Positions 11,101-21,200 of a DNA stretch of 64,000 nt are shown one piece after another. The stretch's first letter is position 1, and every line of letters begins with the position of its first letter. Both the position numbers and the translations under genes were made by a program. The notes beneath the pieces are model-generated. The model was given only the letters and a program-made list of their open reading frames with translations, ran no database searches and had not been told where the DNA came from. The DNA is taken from positions 3,469,902-3,533,901 of the forward strand of contig CAJINV010000005.1 of the NCBI GenBank assembly GCA_905178155.1. The letters run 5' to 3'. The stretch comes from Amoebophrya sp. A120. Its lineage: Eukaryota > Sar > Dinophyceae > Syndiniales > Amoebophryaceae.

Positions 11101-11258
11101 GCGGTCGCTATGTAGATGGAATTCCACGGGTTGTTTTTTGCTCCGGGCGGCGGCAAGAGGAGCTCTCGTGGCAAAACCCGGCCGGACAGGAGTGGCGACG
11201 GCTGCACCTGGATCCGCGTCGGGGAGACCGCGATCGGAGTTGTGACACCGGAAAACAT
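8144..11258 (-). CDS. unknown 676-aa protein, six introns
   Basis: Exons 11258-10608, 10457-9810, 9709-9404, 9239-9139, 8952-8777, 8562-8476 and 8205-8144 sum to exactly 677 codons. The first three introns are GT-AG (AAG|GTACTC, AAC|GTACTC and CAG|GTATTG donors); the last three are introner elements. Residues 1-~390 are Pro/Ser/Ala-rich, then strongly acidic (EDEEEEQEDE), and look disordered. The C-terminal ~190 residues look folded, with GRHPYVQDSEIEFIVNNLWD, RYGGDEIFVSSTVGGLSLGS and KMVEIGVSWPFELVLQE, suggesting a mostly beta domain. I do not recognise the family and assign no function. No signal peptide or membrane segment is visible. The 5' end (11218-11290) has a diverged copy near 15741-15815. 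Confidence 0.75.
8211..8475. mobile_element. introner element, 265 bp (family A)
   Basis: A perfect duplication GTTTC lies at 8206-8210 and 8476-8480. It begins TATCAAATGCAAAAATG and ends CTTTTACATTTGATA. It is the same length as the 2340-2604 element and nearly identical to its reverse complement. Excision joins EWK to LQQAGLAV in frame in the unknown 676-aa gene. Confidence 0.95.
8568..8776. mobile_element. introner element, 209 bp (family C)
   Basis: A perfect duplication GAGCG lies at 8563-8567 and 8777-8781. Arms are TATGCAAGAAAAAAACTGTG and CACAGTTTTTTTCTTGCATA, a near-perfect inverted pair that extends inward. Excision joins VGSSA to LSRGKMVEI in frame. Confidence 0.95.
8958..9138. 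mobile_element. introner element, 181 bp
   Basis: A perfect duplication TCCTT lies at 8953-8957 and 9139-9143. Arms are TATCACACAGAAAAAAGCAG and CTGCTTTTTTCTCTGGGTA; the paired region continues through GTCAYATTTGTA. Excision joins FEK to ELQRNARYGG in frame. Confidence 0.93.
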
Positions 11259-11290
11259 GGCTTAATTTCTTCTTCGGACCACAACACGTT
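11218..11290. repeat. ~70-bp segment with a diverged copy at 15741-15815
   Basis: Both copies read GTCGGGGA, then CGATCGGAGTTGTGAC, then a T-rich stretch, then CGGACCA, in the same orientation. This copy covers the first ~14 codons and the 5' leader of the unknown gene that starts at 11258. The other copy lies in an intergenic gap. Confidence 0.7.
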
Positions 11291-12007
11291 TTTATCCGAA
11301 CGCACCGACGGCCGGAGAGGCCACCACGCAATACAGATGACCGGTTGCGCGGTAGATCCGAGCAGTTGTCGGTTATACACCTTTTATCTTCGTGCGAACG
11401 TGCAGCACCGTGTGCTGAGTAAATGGGTGTTCGATGCAGACGCAGGGTCTTCACACTCACACTACCCAAGCAATCTCGATTGGGCAAATGCACAGCTAGT
11501 CCATCTCACAAGAATAACCACAGACTCGCTCAACGCTCAACGGATACACCAAATACATCGCTCCTTGCGTTTTTCCTTACAAATGGGATGCGGAAAGAAC
11601 GAGGAAGAATCTGAAGACCGAGTGAGAACAGGAAAGTGCTCATGGGCGAAAATACGCCTTTCCACATGACTGCGGGCTTTCATGTGGAACCAGCACTCCC
11701 GTTGCTACTAGTTCTTATTTTCAAAACTGTGTACAACCGCAAAACAACAAAAAGATCAGAATCACCTGGCTGTCGTGGTCGGCCGGCTGCATCTACTGCA
11801 ACTGAAGTAAGTTGATACACCATGATCATAACATATACTTAAGAACTTGCTTCATACTTTCTTCCACACACATATAACATTGCTTCGTGTTTTGTTCGGC
11901 TTGGGTACAAGTCATGTAGTATACTAATTTTCAAAATACTATACTGCTCTATGCAGCTCGCTTGCTAGAAGTTCAAGCTCTCCCCTCATTTGAGCGGCGG
12001 CGGGCCG
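11259..12007. other. intergenic, no gene seen
   Basis: The gap separates the start of the 676-aa gene from the stop of the secreted-protein gene. A plus-strand frame at 10914-11669 crosses it. That frame overlaps a well-phased exon on the other strand and has no recognisable content, so I treat it as a shadow. Confidence 0.5.
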
Positions 12008-15000
12008 CTACTTGTCGCCGGCCGTAGCCGCGAAATCAGTCGCGTGCTTCGCATACCAACTCGCCAGCACATCAGCCTCGATCCACTCCTTCGCGCCCCG
12101 GTTCTCAAAGAGATGCAACGTGCTGTCCGCCTCCGCAACTGACATGACGACAAACTTCAGCGGTTCGTCGGGTTCCAGTTCCTCACCGGCAACATCGGCA
12201 GAGCGAGGGATTTCTTGCGCCGAGTCCTCCTGCTCCAACGAGGACGTGGGACGTGCAGTTGCTGCAAGTCCTCCTCCAGTGCTGCGGGTCCCCGCTGTTC
12301 TGGGCCGCTCCTGCGTTGTAGTCCTACTGCTTTTGGCAACCAATCGCACCGCCGCACGGACGGCGTTCCTCACATGCTCCACGTCTTCATCTTCGACGGC
12401 CAATATGGCGCGAATGTTTAACCGGTCAGCCCACTTTTCGCAGCGCATCAGCATGTGCATCTCGGTTTGGAAAAGCCAGCGCCGCAACCCCGCCGAGGAC
12501 GTCCACGAAAACCTTTCGCGAAAGAGAAGGCTCTGATTTTGCGCCCAGGAGGACACGTCCACCACATCTGCCAGCACTAGCACTGGCATATGACCCGGAC
12601 CCAGGTCCTGACGCAGATTCGTGATGGCGCTCGTGGTAGCCTGACGCACCATGCCACCAAGCCGGCCCTTCCAGCCGTGCGCGACGCAGCCCGCGTTCTT
12701 TAGTGCGTATTCTTTTGCGACGTCCCACATGTGTACACTTTCGCCCTCCCCCGTGCACTCATGCCTCTTAAAGGAAAGCGGCGCCGCGGCAACAACGTTC
12801 TGGCGGGCGTCGGCAGTCTTGTTGTAGCCCTTCCCCGCCTCGTCCATCTGCGCACGCTCACCACCGGCAAAAGCAATCCCCTTTCGTTCCAGGAACAACG
12901 TGCCGGCCAGTTGCGCGTTGGTGAAGAGAATCGCAGAAACGACATGGTAAATGGCTGCCCCTGCAATCGCCCAAGGGCGTGGAAAAGTCAAGTCTTCACT
13001 TCTGGGCCTCAGCAGCTCAAGAGCTCGACTGGCAACCGTAGTCGGCGCGACCGTCTCGTTGGTATGTTCCTCAAGCAGATCCACAAACCACTGGAGGGCC
13101 GAAAAGCCCCAGAAACCAGAGTCCGCAGGAGGCGAAAGGCGGGAGCGCGCTTCCAGGGTTGATTGCGCCAAGGCGTAGTACTTCTCGTCCAGGTATGGTG
13201 GGTCAAACGCTTCCACAAATCTATACCACGGCCACCCGGTATCTTTCTTGCCAAGCGAGGACACTGGACTGCGCTTGATCAATTCCCAGTATTTCCGTGC
13301 CAGATTCCGGGCCTTCACTTCATCCACGACTGTGAGAAACTGTTCCCCCTTTGCGATCCTCTCCGGCATGGACGTTGCTTCCTGGACGTACCACTCGGAA
13401 GTAAAACTAGTGGACGCATTGTACATCGGGCGAGGAGACGAGGACCGAAGCTGAAGATCCCTGCCTCCACGCGCCGGCACTAGGTGACTCGCAGTATTAT
13501 CATCATCTCCACGAAGTGCATTCGCTGCGAAAACAGTTGCCACCCAGCTGAAAGGAGACCCGGAGAAGAATGCCTTCGGCGAGACGCACAGGACAGAGGT
13601 CCGCTGATGCCCCTTGATTTTTATTGTTTCAGATGATGAAGCTGCGTCTCTACTAGTATGATCTCCTCCTGCAGCTGCTGCCTCTTTCGCCGCCTGCAAG
13701 TCAGCACTGGACAAAGTCCCAACCTGGACGTCGTCGCTGCTCTGCTCTTGGAACTCACAGTTGTCCGCTTCCCCCTGCAGGACCTGTAAACTGATTTTCG
13801 CCGACCTGTTAAATTCGCGCGCGAGCTCTGCGTTGGCGATCCGAAGTTGCTCTGCAATAGGATTTATCAACTGCTGCAAATATCGTCGTGTCTGGGTCTG
13901 GAGAAATGCAAATACAGGACAAGTTGAAGTTCTTTTTCATGCCCGCGTCCAGAATTATTTAACGGCTGGGCCTGGGCCGCGACGCCCCTTCTGCTTGAAA
14001 AACCCGTAAAACGGTACTTACTAGCGGCACTAGCCACCTACTTAACAAACTCTAGCGGGGCGGAACACGTTTGGCAAACTCTCGGCGGAACGCAGGAGTT
14101 TGTCATGTTGAAAGGCTGAGGGCAGGGCAGGGCGCAGGAGTTTGTCATGCAGGTTTTGGACCCCCACCACATTAATGCATGGTGTGGAATTGTGCATGCG
14201 ACAGCGCTACAGGTTTGGCGCAGGAGGCCTCCTGATGCCTGTCCAACATGAGAAATACGCTATTTGCGTAGCAGTAAATGGACAACTTTTCTAGGCGCTC
14301 ACGCAACTACACAAGTTTTTGTGTATACAGAGGCTTTTCTTTTCTTTTTGTGTGGTTATCGTCACGCCCGATCCCCCCTGTACGAGGATGAGTCGGTAAG
14401 GCGCGACGGCCTTTATACAACTGCGACTGAGAGCTCGCCTCTTCTGCATCATAAGTTTGCGCCCACCTTCCAGACCGAGACAAACAATTTCCAATCCATA
14501 GGGTTTTTCCACCGGACGAAGTCGCAGATCTCGTTTTTGCACATGGATGCAAAGTCAGTAGTTGCCGCTTCACTCGTCGTCCGTTGTGAAGATCGTCGAC
14601 TTGTTGCTTTAGCGCCGGCCAACAAGAGAGGACCGCTTTCGACGTACGCCGCTGGCAGCGGCTGTTGATCCTGCTGCCCCTCGTCGCTGGACGACGCCAC
14701 TCCTGCGGCTTCATCGGAAAAGTACACGGACTGCGCGCTCGCGCGGAGATGATGGGGGTCAAGGTCATCCAGGTGTAGTTGCTGACCATCCAAGTTGTAG
14801 GCGCGTGGTCGTGTGGTCTCACCTTCCGCGGACTCCCGGTAGTTCTTCCTCGTGCTAGGCGGTTCGAGGAAAGCTACGCCATACTGGTCCACCCCGACAG
14901 CGACCTTTACGGGAGAACTTTGTGACGTTCTTGCAGCGTCGAGCGCAGGTGCTGGCGGTAGAGAACCGCTTTCGACGCTTTGCAGCAGCACTGGGCCAGA

Positions 15001-15231
15001 AACAGACACAGAATCGCTCTCCGTGCTCGAAGATGATGATGGTGAAGTGCTTGCTCGCGGCCTGAGCTTGTCATGCTTTTCTGCAGCCTCTGCTACTACA
15101 CAAAGACAACATGTCTCGAAGCCACCGTCTATCTCACGGTCCTGGAGACGAGTGGTCGTCGCAAAAATAAATGCGAGAAGTGGCGAGATGAACCACGGTC
15201 GGTGAAGGTGAGCAGAGGACAGCATTTTCAT
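12008..15231 (-). CDS. unknown secreted or lumenal protein, 867 aa
   Basis: Exons 15231-14501 and 13880-12008 sum to 868 codons. The start ATG (15231-15229) opens a signal peptide: a short basic start, then WFISPLLAFIFATTT. The first exon is otherwise Ser/Asp-rich and low in complexity. The second exon looks folded, with AKGEQFLTVVDEVKARNLAR, TGWPWYRFVEAFDPPYLDEK, PRPWAIAGAAIYHVVSAILF, GPGHMPVLVLADVVDVSSWA and RRWLFQTEMHMLMRCEKWAD. AIYHVVSAILF may be a buried helix rather than a membrane span. I do not recognise the family. The intron is an unusual 620-bp introner element without a target duplication. A damaged spliced leader lies 61 bp upstream of the ATG on the same strand. Confidence 0.75.
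13881..14500. mobile_element. large introner element, 620 bp (family A arms), no target duplication
   Basis: The left arm has TGTCTGGGTCTGGAGAAATG and the right arm CCTTCCAGACCGAGACAAAC. These are the family A arm words in inverted order, with ends TATCGTCG and CCAATCCATA. The flanking 5-mers (GCAAA and GGGTT) do not match. Joining 14501 to 13880 keeps the frame (WKNP then LQQLINP). It is more than twice the size of other family A members. Confidence 0.65.
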
Positions 15232-15291
15232 TTATTCACACAAGTCGGACTCTACTTCATCGCAGCGCAGTGGTGGCCCCGACAATCAACA

Positions 15292-15313
15292 TTGAGCCAA
15301 AGAAAATGGCTAC
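15292..15313 (-). other. relict dinoflagellate spliced-leader sequence
   Basis: The minus strand reads GTAGCCATTT, then TCTT, then TGGCTCAA. The known dinoflagellate spliced leader has the core GTAGCCATTTTGGCTCAA. All 18 core bases are present, interrupted by a 4-base insertion. It ends 61 bp upstream of the ATG of the 12008-15231 gene, in sense orientation, where a retroposed trans-spliced mRNA would leave its leader. Confidence 0.55.
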
Positions 15314-15740
15314 TAAGTATTTCATCTACATCTATTTTGGAGGTAAACTACTAGTACTTCGAGATATTAAAACAAGATGAATACTATCTAACTAGCTTCA
15401 CGCGTCTCGACGTCCCGCCGCCACCAGGAACTTTGTATATTGGTTTCGATACCCCGGCAGCGGGAGTTGTGTTCGAGTCTTCGCATAACAAGACCAGTCC
15501 GAGCACCACGAACAGCTTTCAGCCACGTCGACTTGTTCCCTTACTACACGACTATTCGTCATTCATCTCGGGTACGAATCTCTCCCGCGACAAGCGATCA
15601 TACGACCCACGACGCGTGCGCCTATAAGTACGATTCTTCTTCGGAAGCGTCAAGTGACGACCCCAAATCTTCGATGGTTCATGGACGACGACAATCAATA
15701 TTTATACGACGTGAGAAACTGAAACAGTAGCTATCCCGGG

Positions 15741-15815
15741 GGTCGGGGAATCTGCGATCGGAGTTGTGACATTGGAAATAAACCTGGTTTTTTTCTTCCG
15801 GACCAAAAGAAAAAC
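15741..15815. repeat. diverged copy of the 11218-11290 segment
   Basis: It shares GTCGGGGA, CGATCGGAGTTGTGAC and the T-rich/CGGACCA end with the start of the unknown gene at 11258. The ATG is not conserved here and the frame does not continue, so this copy is non-coding. Confidence 0.65.
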
Positions 15816-15912
15816 ACAACAAGGTGCATCTTGCGCAGAAGTAGAATGTTGCAAAAATAAAAGAGCCGCGTGTGTCTACAGCAGAGCTTTTGCTTTTCTA
15901 CGATGCGGACAA

Positions 15913-17264
15913 TTATGAGTTACTGGTACTAGTAGCGACCGGTAGCCCGCTCTTTTCATATTCCAGCCAACTTCCATCGAAAAGCGACACTGTCGGTTTT
16001 GCCTTCCCCTCATGCGCGCACACCACCTCCGCGGCCAAGGCAACAATACAGGCTGTCATGCCGGAGCCGCAGGTAACGACGAAGGGCTTCTCTACATCGA
16101 CATTCTTTGTGTTAAAAATTTTTTTCAATTCTCCCGGCGATTTCAATTTCGTTCGCTTTGTCGGTGCAGATGATATCATCTTCAGACCGTCCTTCGTAGA
16201 AGTTGTAGTTGCTTCCTCGTGGTCCCTCACGTCCAACAACTCCAGAAACGGCACATTTGTTGAATTCGGAATGTGTCCACTCCGCATTCCGGCCCTCGGC
16301 TCCGCCGCTTCTCCCGTGAACCGCCCAGCCGGACGGGCGTCCAGGATCGTCGTGGTATCTTGTAGAGAGGTTCTTTCCTGCTCGTCAGTAGTGCAGCTGG
16401 TGATTTCCTGAATATCCGCCAGGGATGCGACGGATTTGTTTTCCTTTTCGGCGTTCGTTTGTTCCGCAGATGAGGTTGTTCCTCCAACAGTTGTGTACTC
16501 CTCCACTGGTTTCGCGACTGTGGTTCCAGTTGTTCTGGCAGTTGTACCAGCTACACTCCCTTCAGCAACGTCACCCCCGGCCTCCACCCACTCCGGCAAG
16601 CCACCGTCCAACACAAAAGTGTTCCTATGCCCAAAGAACCGCAGCATGTACCAAGCCCGCGCCGCCGAAAACAAGCCGTGCCGGTCGTAACAGACGATCG
16701 AGTCTTCCGTGCTGATGTTCAAAGACCGCATGTAGTTTTCGAACACGTCTCTACTCGGCATCATGTGGGGTAGTTCGCTTTTCTCGTCCGCGCACTCGTC
16801 CAGGTCGAGAAAGGCGGAATTTGGTACTATTCGGTTGAAGTTTTGGTAAAGCGACTTCGCCGACTCGGCCGCGAACGGGCAAGCGAAGGGGGAGTTGGGC
16901 AAATACCACGTCGCATCGACGAAGACGAGCGTGGGGGTATCAAATGTAAAAATGTCTGGGTCTGGAAGATTGCCAGGTTTGTCATGCACATTTTGCATGA
17001 CTCCTGATGTCTGTGATGCATGCCCTAGCATCACAGATTTTGTGAGGGCTTCCTGATGCCTATACCGCATGACAAATGCTCTTTCCGTGTAGCAAAACTT
17101 GGACAGGACTCTCTTTGCTGCTCATGCAATACAGATTTTTTTAGGATCCAAAATCAGCATGACAAGTTGAATCCTTCCAGACCCAGACACTTTTACAGTT
17201 GATAGGGGGCATCGCGGGTTGATGTAGTTCCAGCAGGAGACGAGGCAGTCGCAGACGCGGCCAT
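15913..17264 (-). CDS. 3-mercaptopyruvate sulfurtransferase (tandem rhodanese)
   Basis: Exons 17264-17205 and 16932-15913 give 359 aa. I chose the ATG at 17264-17262 because precise removal of the introner element and one GGGGG repeat puts MAASATASSPAGTTSTRDAP in frame with TLVFVDATWYLP. The longer upstream frame does not join in frame that way. The N-terminal rhodanese domain has VFVDATWYLP, SIVCYDRHGLFSAARAWYML and FVLDGGLPEW. The C-terminal domain has TTILDARPAGRF, GHIPNSTNVPF and the active-site loop VVTCGSGMTA, with catalytic Cys308. The CGSG(V/M)TA loop marks mercaptopyruvate rather than thiosulfate sulfurtransferases. The enzyme takes sulfur from 3-mercaptopyruvate (cysteine catabolism) and feeds persulfide and H2S pools. 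It is longer than the usual ~300 aa because of a Thr/Glu-rich linker between the domains. No clear mitochondrial presequence is present. Confidence 0.92.
16938..17204. mobile_element. introner element, 267 bp (family A), intron of the MPST gene
   Basis: The flanking repeat is GGGGG on both sides (16933-16937 and 17205-17209). It begins TATCAAATGTAAAAATGTC and ends CTTTTACAGTTGATA, with CTGGGTCTGGAAGA and CTTCCAGACCCAG in the arms. The interior differs from the 2340 and 8211 copies, so it is a diverged member. Confidence 0.93.
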
Positions 17265-18248
17265 GGAAGCCGCTAACTTTTCCTTTGCCCATTGCACAGA
17301 CACTAACGGTGAGGACCCGGGTGGGGGAATGAGCGAGGACGTCATTTTTTTCATCATCGTGATTCTTGGCCTGCGTAGATGAGCGAACTACGAGAAATGA
17401 AGTAAAAGTAAGCCGAGCACGAGCATGGTCATTGTTCACACTTGGGGCGGCGCGGGAGGATAGGTCTGACAAAACACTTGATAACGGATGGAACTACAGA
17501 AAGATTGTACAAATTGGTACCTACTGATCAGGATCGCATTCCCCATCTACATCTCAACAAGTTCATCATAATGCCAATCAGATCGAGGCTGCGTATGCAT
17601 ATCGTAATCGGCTTTGGGTTCGACGTGCTCGAGACGTTAAGACATTGATATCGAACTCGTTGTCTAGTCGAAGTCAATAAGTGTGAAGGCGCCAGCACCG
17701 GTGCTGCGCATTCTTGGCATTGTTCCTTCAGCTTGCTGGGGCTGGCGGTGGGCACCAACGTCAATATATCCTTGTTGATATTGGAATTTGGCTGTTTGCG
17801 TTGTAGAATCCTTGCATCTACGACCGCATTCATCGAGACATTTACTTTCCCGTCTCCGTTGCAATGATTCCATCGAGATTCATCTACTTCTTTCAAACAT
17901 CTAAGCTGCTCGTCACGCTGACGTAATTTGAAATTGTAATTGAATACCCTTTTGATGTCAAAATAAAACCTCCATGTCCATACTGTAACTATCGTACGTC
18001 TAATAGTCCACTACCACTATCCAACATCATTCTTCGCAGTTCTGTAAAAGAAGTTGATACTTTAAGTGTACTTTTTGAGGGACCTTATCAAGAAAAAAAC
18101 CGATCCATCCGTCCCAGGTAAAAAGATTTGCTGATTCATTTGTGATTTATGATTTCTGTTGCTTAAATTTCAAAGGAAACACCCTGACCTGATAATGATA
18201 AAATTTTGGTGAATACTAAATACCCCAGTTGCCGTGCATCCCGCCTAC
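17265..18248. other. intergenic, ~1 kb, no gene seen
   Basis: AT-rich sequence lies between the MPST start and the stop of the giant kinesin gene. A 122-aa minus-strand frame (17528-17896) has no recognisable motif and no partner exon. I do not call it. Confidence 0.5.
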
Positions 18249-21200
18249 TCAGAACAGCTTCAGCCCTTTCTGCGTCTGCTTCCGAAACACGCTCTGCGCC
18301 AAGCCACCACGCACAGTAGATCTAGCACCGCCAGCTGAAGAACTGTTCAAACTACCTTGTTGCGCCCCCACGGCAGCTGCTGCTCTTTGCTCTTGCTTCC
18401 ACGCCTCGCTAGTGAGAATCCGACTCCTTCCCGGCATCAGGTGATCCTCGCTCCTTTCCGGAAGTTGAAATTGCACTGAACTTTGCTGTTTTTGCTTGTG
18501 TTGCTGGGTGGTCTGTGAAATAGTTGTTTTTGGATGAAACATGGACGCATTGCTGACATTGCTCCTGCTTCTCGGGGTAGATTGGGAGGAAATGTTGCTT
18601 TTGTTCACTGTAGCGGCTACACTGCTGCTGATTTTAGTATTGTTTGCATCCGCACGGCCCTGCGGTCGTCGCGCAAAATTTATATCTTGTCGGGCGGTCG
18701 TGTAGCCCCCAACGAGCGGCGCGACCACTGTCGTGTGCGAGGAAGAGGACGGTGGCTCCTGGTGTCCACCAGGCCTGTTGTAGAAATGATCTGGAAGGAT
18801 TCTCGATCGGTTCACCGACAATACGCTTGTGGACACCTCGTCCACTTCCTGCAACGCGGAATTTTCGGCACGGTGAGAAGAGGTGGAGATGTCGTGACTT
18901 CTCTGCTCCTCAATCGTGTGGTCCGTGCGTTGCATTTCGGCTTTTTCTACTTGTGCAGTTGCTTGCTTTACCACGGTGGCTTCGCGTCGCTTCTGGAAGA
19001 ATTTCGCAAATTGGCTGGCAACCGCTTCTTGCTCGTGGTCCTGACTTGCGATTATTTCGGATGACGTTGCAGGAGCTGGCTTTTGGCGAGTGGTTGTCTG
19101 CGAATCTTCGACTTTGATGTTCGCGTTAGAATTATTGTGCGGGTGAATTTCTCTTGCTGGTGCTTTCAAATGCTCAGGATGTTGCACGGAGACAGCGCCT
19201 GCTTCGCGAGCGACTTTGTTGTAACTTTTATTCACTGTTTCTTCTGCAGGATGAATACCCGTCTGTGCAACATTCGTTGCAGTACTACTCTCTTTGGCCC
19301 GATCCGCCACCCCGCCCGCCCGCTCCCGATTTGCCACACTTTGCAACAGCCTGGAAGACGAAGTTAGTTCTTGTCGCGTTTTGGGACTGGCAGATCTGCT
19401 CGTTTTGTTCATTTCCGTCGTTCTTGCAGTCCCCCCGCTCTGCGACCGCGAGGGAAGTAGTGGTGCAGCTTCTTCATGCAAAACAGCCGCACGGTGTTCT
19501 TCTCTTGGCGCGGGTTGAAACACTGTTGCCGCACTGGTGTTCGTCGTGCGCCACGTTGCGGGCGAACCGCGCGAGTGCGTTATCGGGGAGATCGCGGATC
19601 TTTCCCCAACTGCGATTGCTGCTTCTACTTGCGCCGAATGGTCATCTTCTCGACCCTCGTTATACCGCTCTTCTTGCGTAACTTCGCCTCCGTGTCGTCG
19701 ACTCGTTACCTCGTGGTCGGTTACTTTACGTGCGCGCTGCGAATTGGACCTGGACCTGGACTTGCGTTCACGTTCGTCGGAGTGCCGATCCTGATGCTCT
19801 TCATGTGTTCTTCCCACTCCAGCCCCCGCGGCGCCATCACGAGACCTGCGCTGAAGCACTCCAGCCGCTTCGAGTTTTCGCCGCTGATTCTCCAAGTAAT
19901 CGAGGTAATCCTGCTCGTCCATCTGCTCCTGATTTTCTTTCTGGGCTGTATCGGCGTGAAGATCATGTTGGTGATCATCGTTTTCATCATCATCGTCTTC
20001 GTCTGCCCCCTTCGCACTATCAAACAAAGATGTCAAAGAGAGCGACAAACTTGCGTCACCATTCAAATTGTGACCCGCAGGAACAGTTCCTGAAGCCTGC
20101 TCCTTCCGACTGCGCGAGCTTCTTTCCCCGCCCTGCAGATGAGCATTCTTATCGTCCACAGGTCCACCACCGCCCGTCGAGACAGCAAGCGACATTTTTT
20201 CTATCTCAATGCTCGAGAGCGGCCCCACATCGTGAAAGAGGTTGTCATGATGCTCGAGATCACCTGCAGAACCGTTTTCCTCTTTCCGGAAGATGCTTTC
20301 CTTGAGCCGGTTGGTGATTTGAATCAGCTGCTCTGCTTCCAGCGAGTCGATGTAGCTTTCCTTCTTTGCTCCGATGGCGGAAGATGGAGACGTTCGTCCG
20401 GACAAGGTTCTTTTCTTCGGGGAAAAGGGTCCGGTGTCTCGCGGACCCTGCTGTCGGAGGTGCTTTTTTTTCATTGCTGGATGTTGAACACGTGGCTCTT
20501 CTGGTTTTCCATCATTGTGGTTCGTGAAGATCCTGGGGCTAATTATGTCGTCGACGACAGCATCAGCATTTCTCATTGCCGCAAGGTCGTCCTCGTGTGA
20601 GTGCAACTGCTCTACTTGTCGTGCATTGACGTTCTCGTCATCACTGCGTTGTTGAGCTTGTTTCTCTACTTCTCGACGGCCGACCACATCATGAAGATCC
20701 TGCTCATCTCCGTAGTCAGCACTCACAACACCACCAGGACTTCTGTGCGCACTGGAGATACTTTTCTGCGTACTTACCGGCAGCAACGGCCGCGTATGGT
20801 ACTCCGCGACAGAAAACTTTTTGTTTCTCCCACTCCCCCCACCTGAGAACACGCCACCGCCCAACCCCCGATTCGCTTGCAACCCGAGAGCATAAGCCGC
20901 TCGCGCGACGTCCGCGCCGCGCTTCGTGTCCCTCCCCTGGGCTTCGAAGGAGGCACGAAGGATTCCGAAGTTCGCGGACAGCGTTTCCTGCAGTTTTTTC
21001 TTGTTGCTACTAGGGGGCGGCGACCTGGACGCCTGGCGGAGAATGGCCTTCATCGAGGAGGGAGAATCGTCTGGAGCGGGCAAGGGGTTCACGATGAGTC
21101 CGGCGTGTCGTGGGGTTGTTGTGTTGGTAGCAGAAGAACTACTTGTCTTACTAGTGTTCTTTGAAGAGGTCGCTGCGCCAATAGTACTGTTCTGAGTGTA

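Larger units (their letters stand above)
15232..15912. other. intergenic; holds a relict spliced leader and a duplicated segment
   Basis: The gap lies between the MPST stop (15913) and the secreted-protein start (15231). The two recognisable items, at 15292-15313 and 15741-15815, are listed separately. The rest has short frames only. Confidence 0.55.

Noticed and set aside
10914-11669. 251-codon plus-strand frame
   Set aside because: It overlaps the phased first exon of the 676-aa gene and has no recognisable content.
17122-17472. Longer 5' exon for the sulfurtransferase
   Set aside because: It begins with TTG, and after exact removal of the introner and one GGGGG repeat it is out of frame. 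The short exon starting at 17264 fits.
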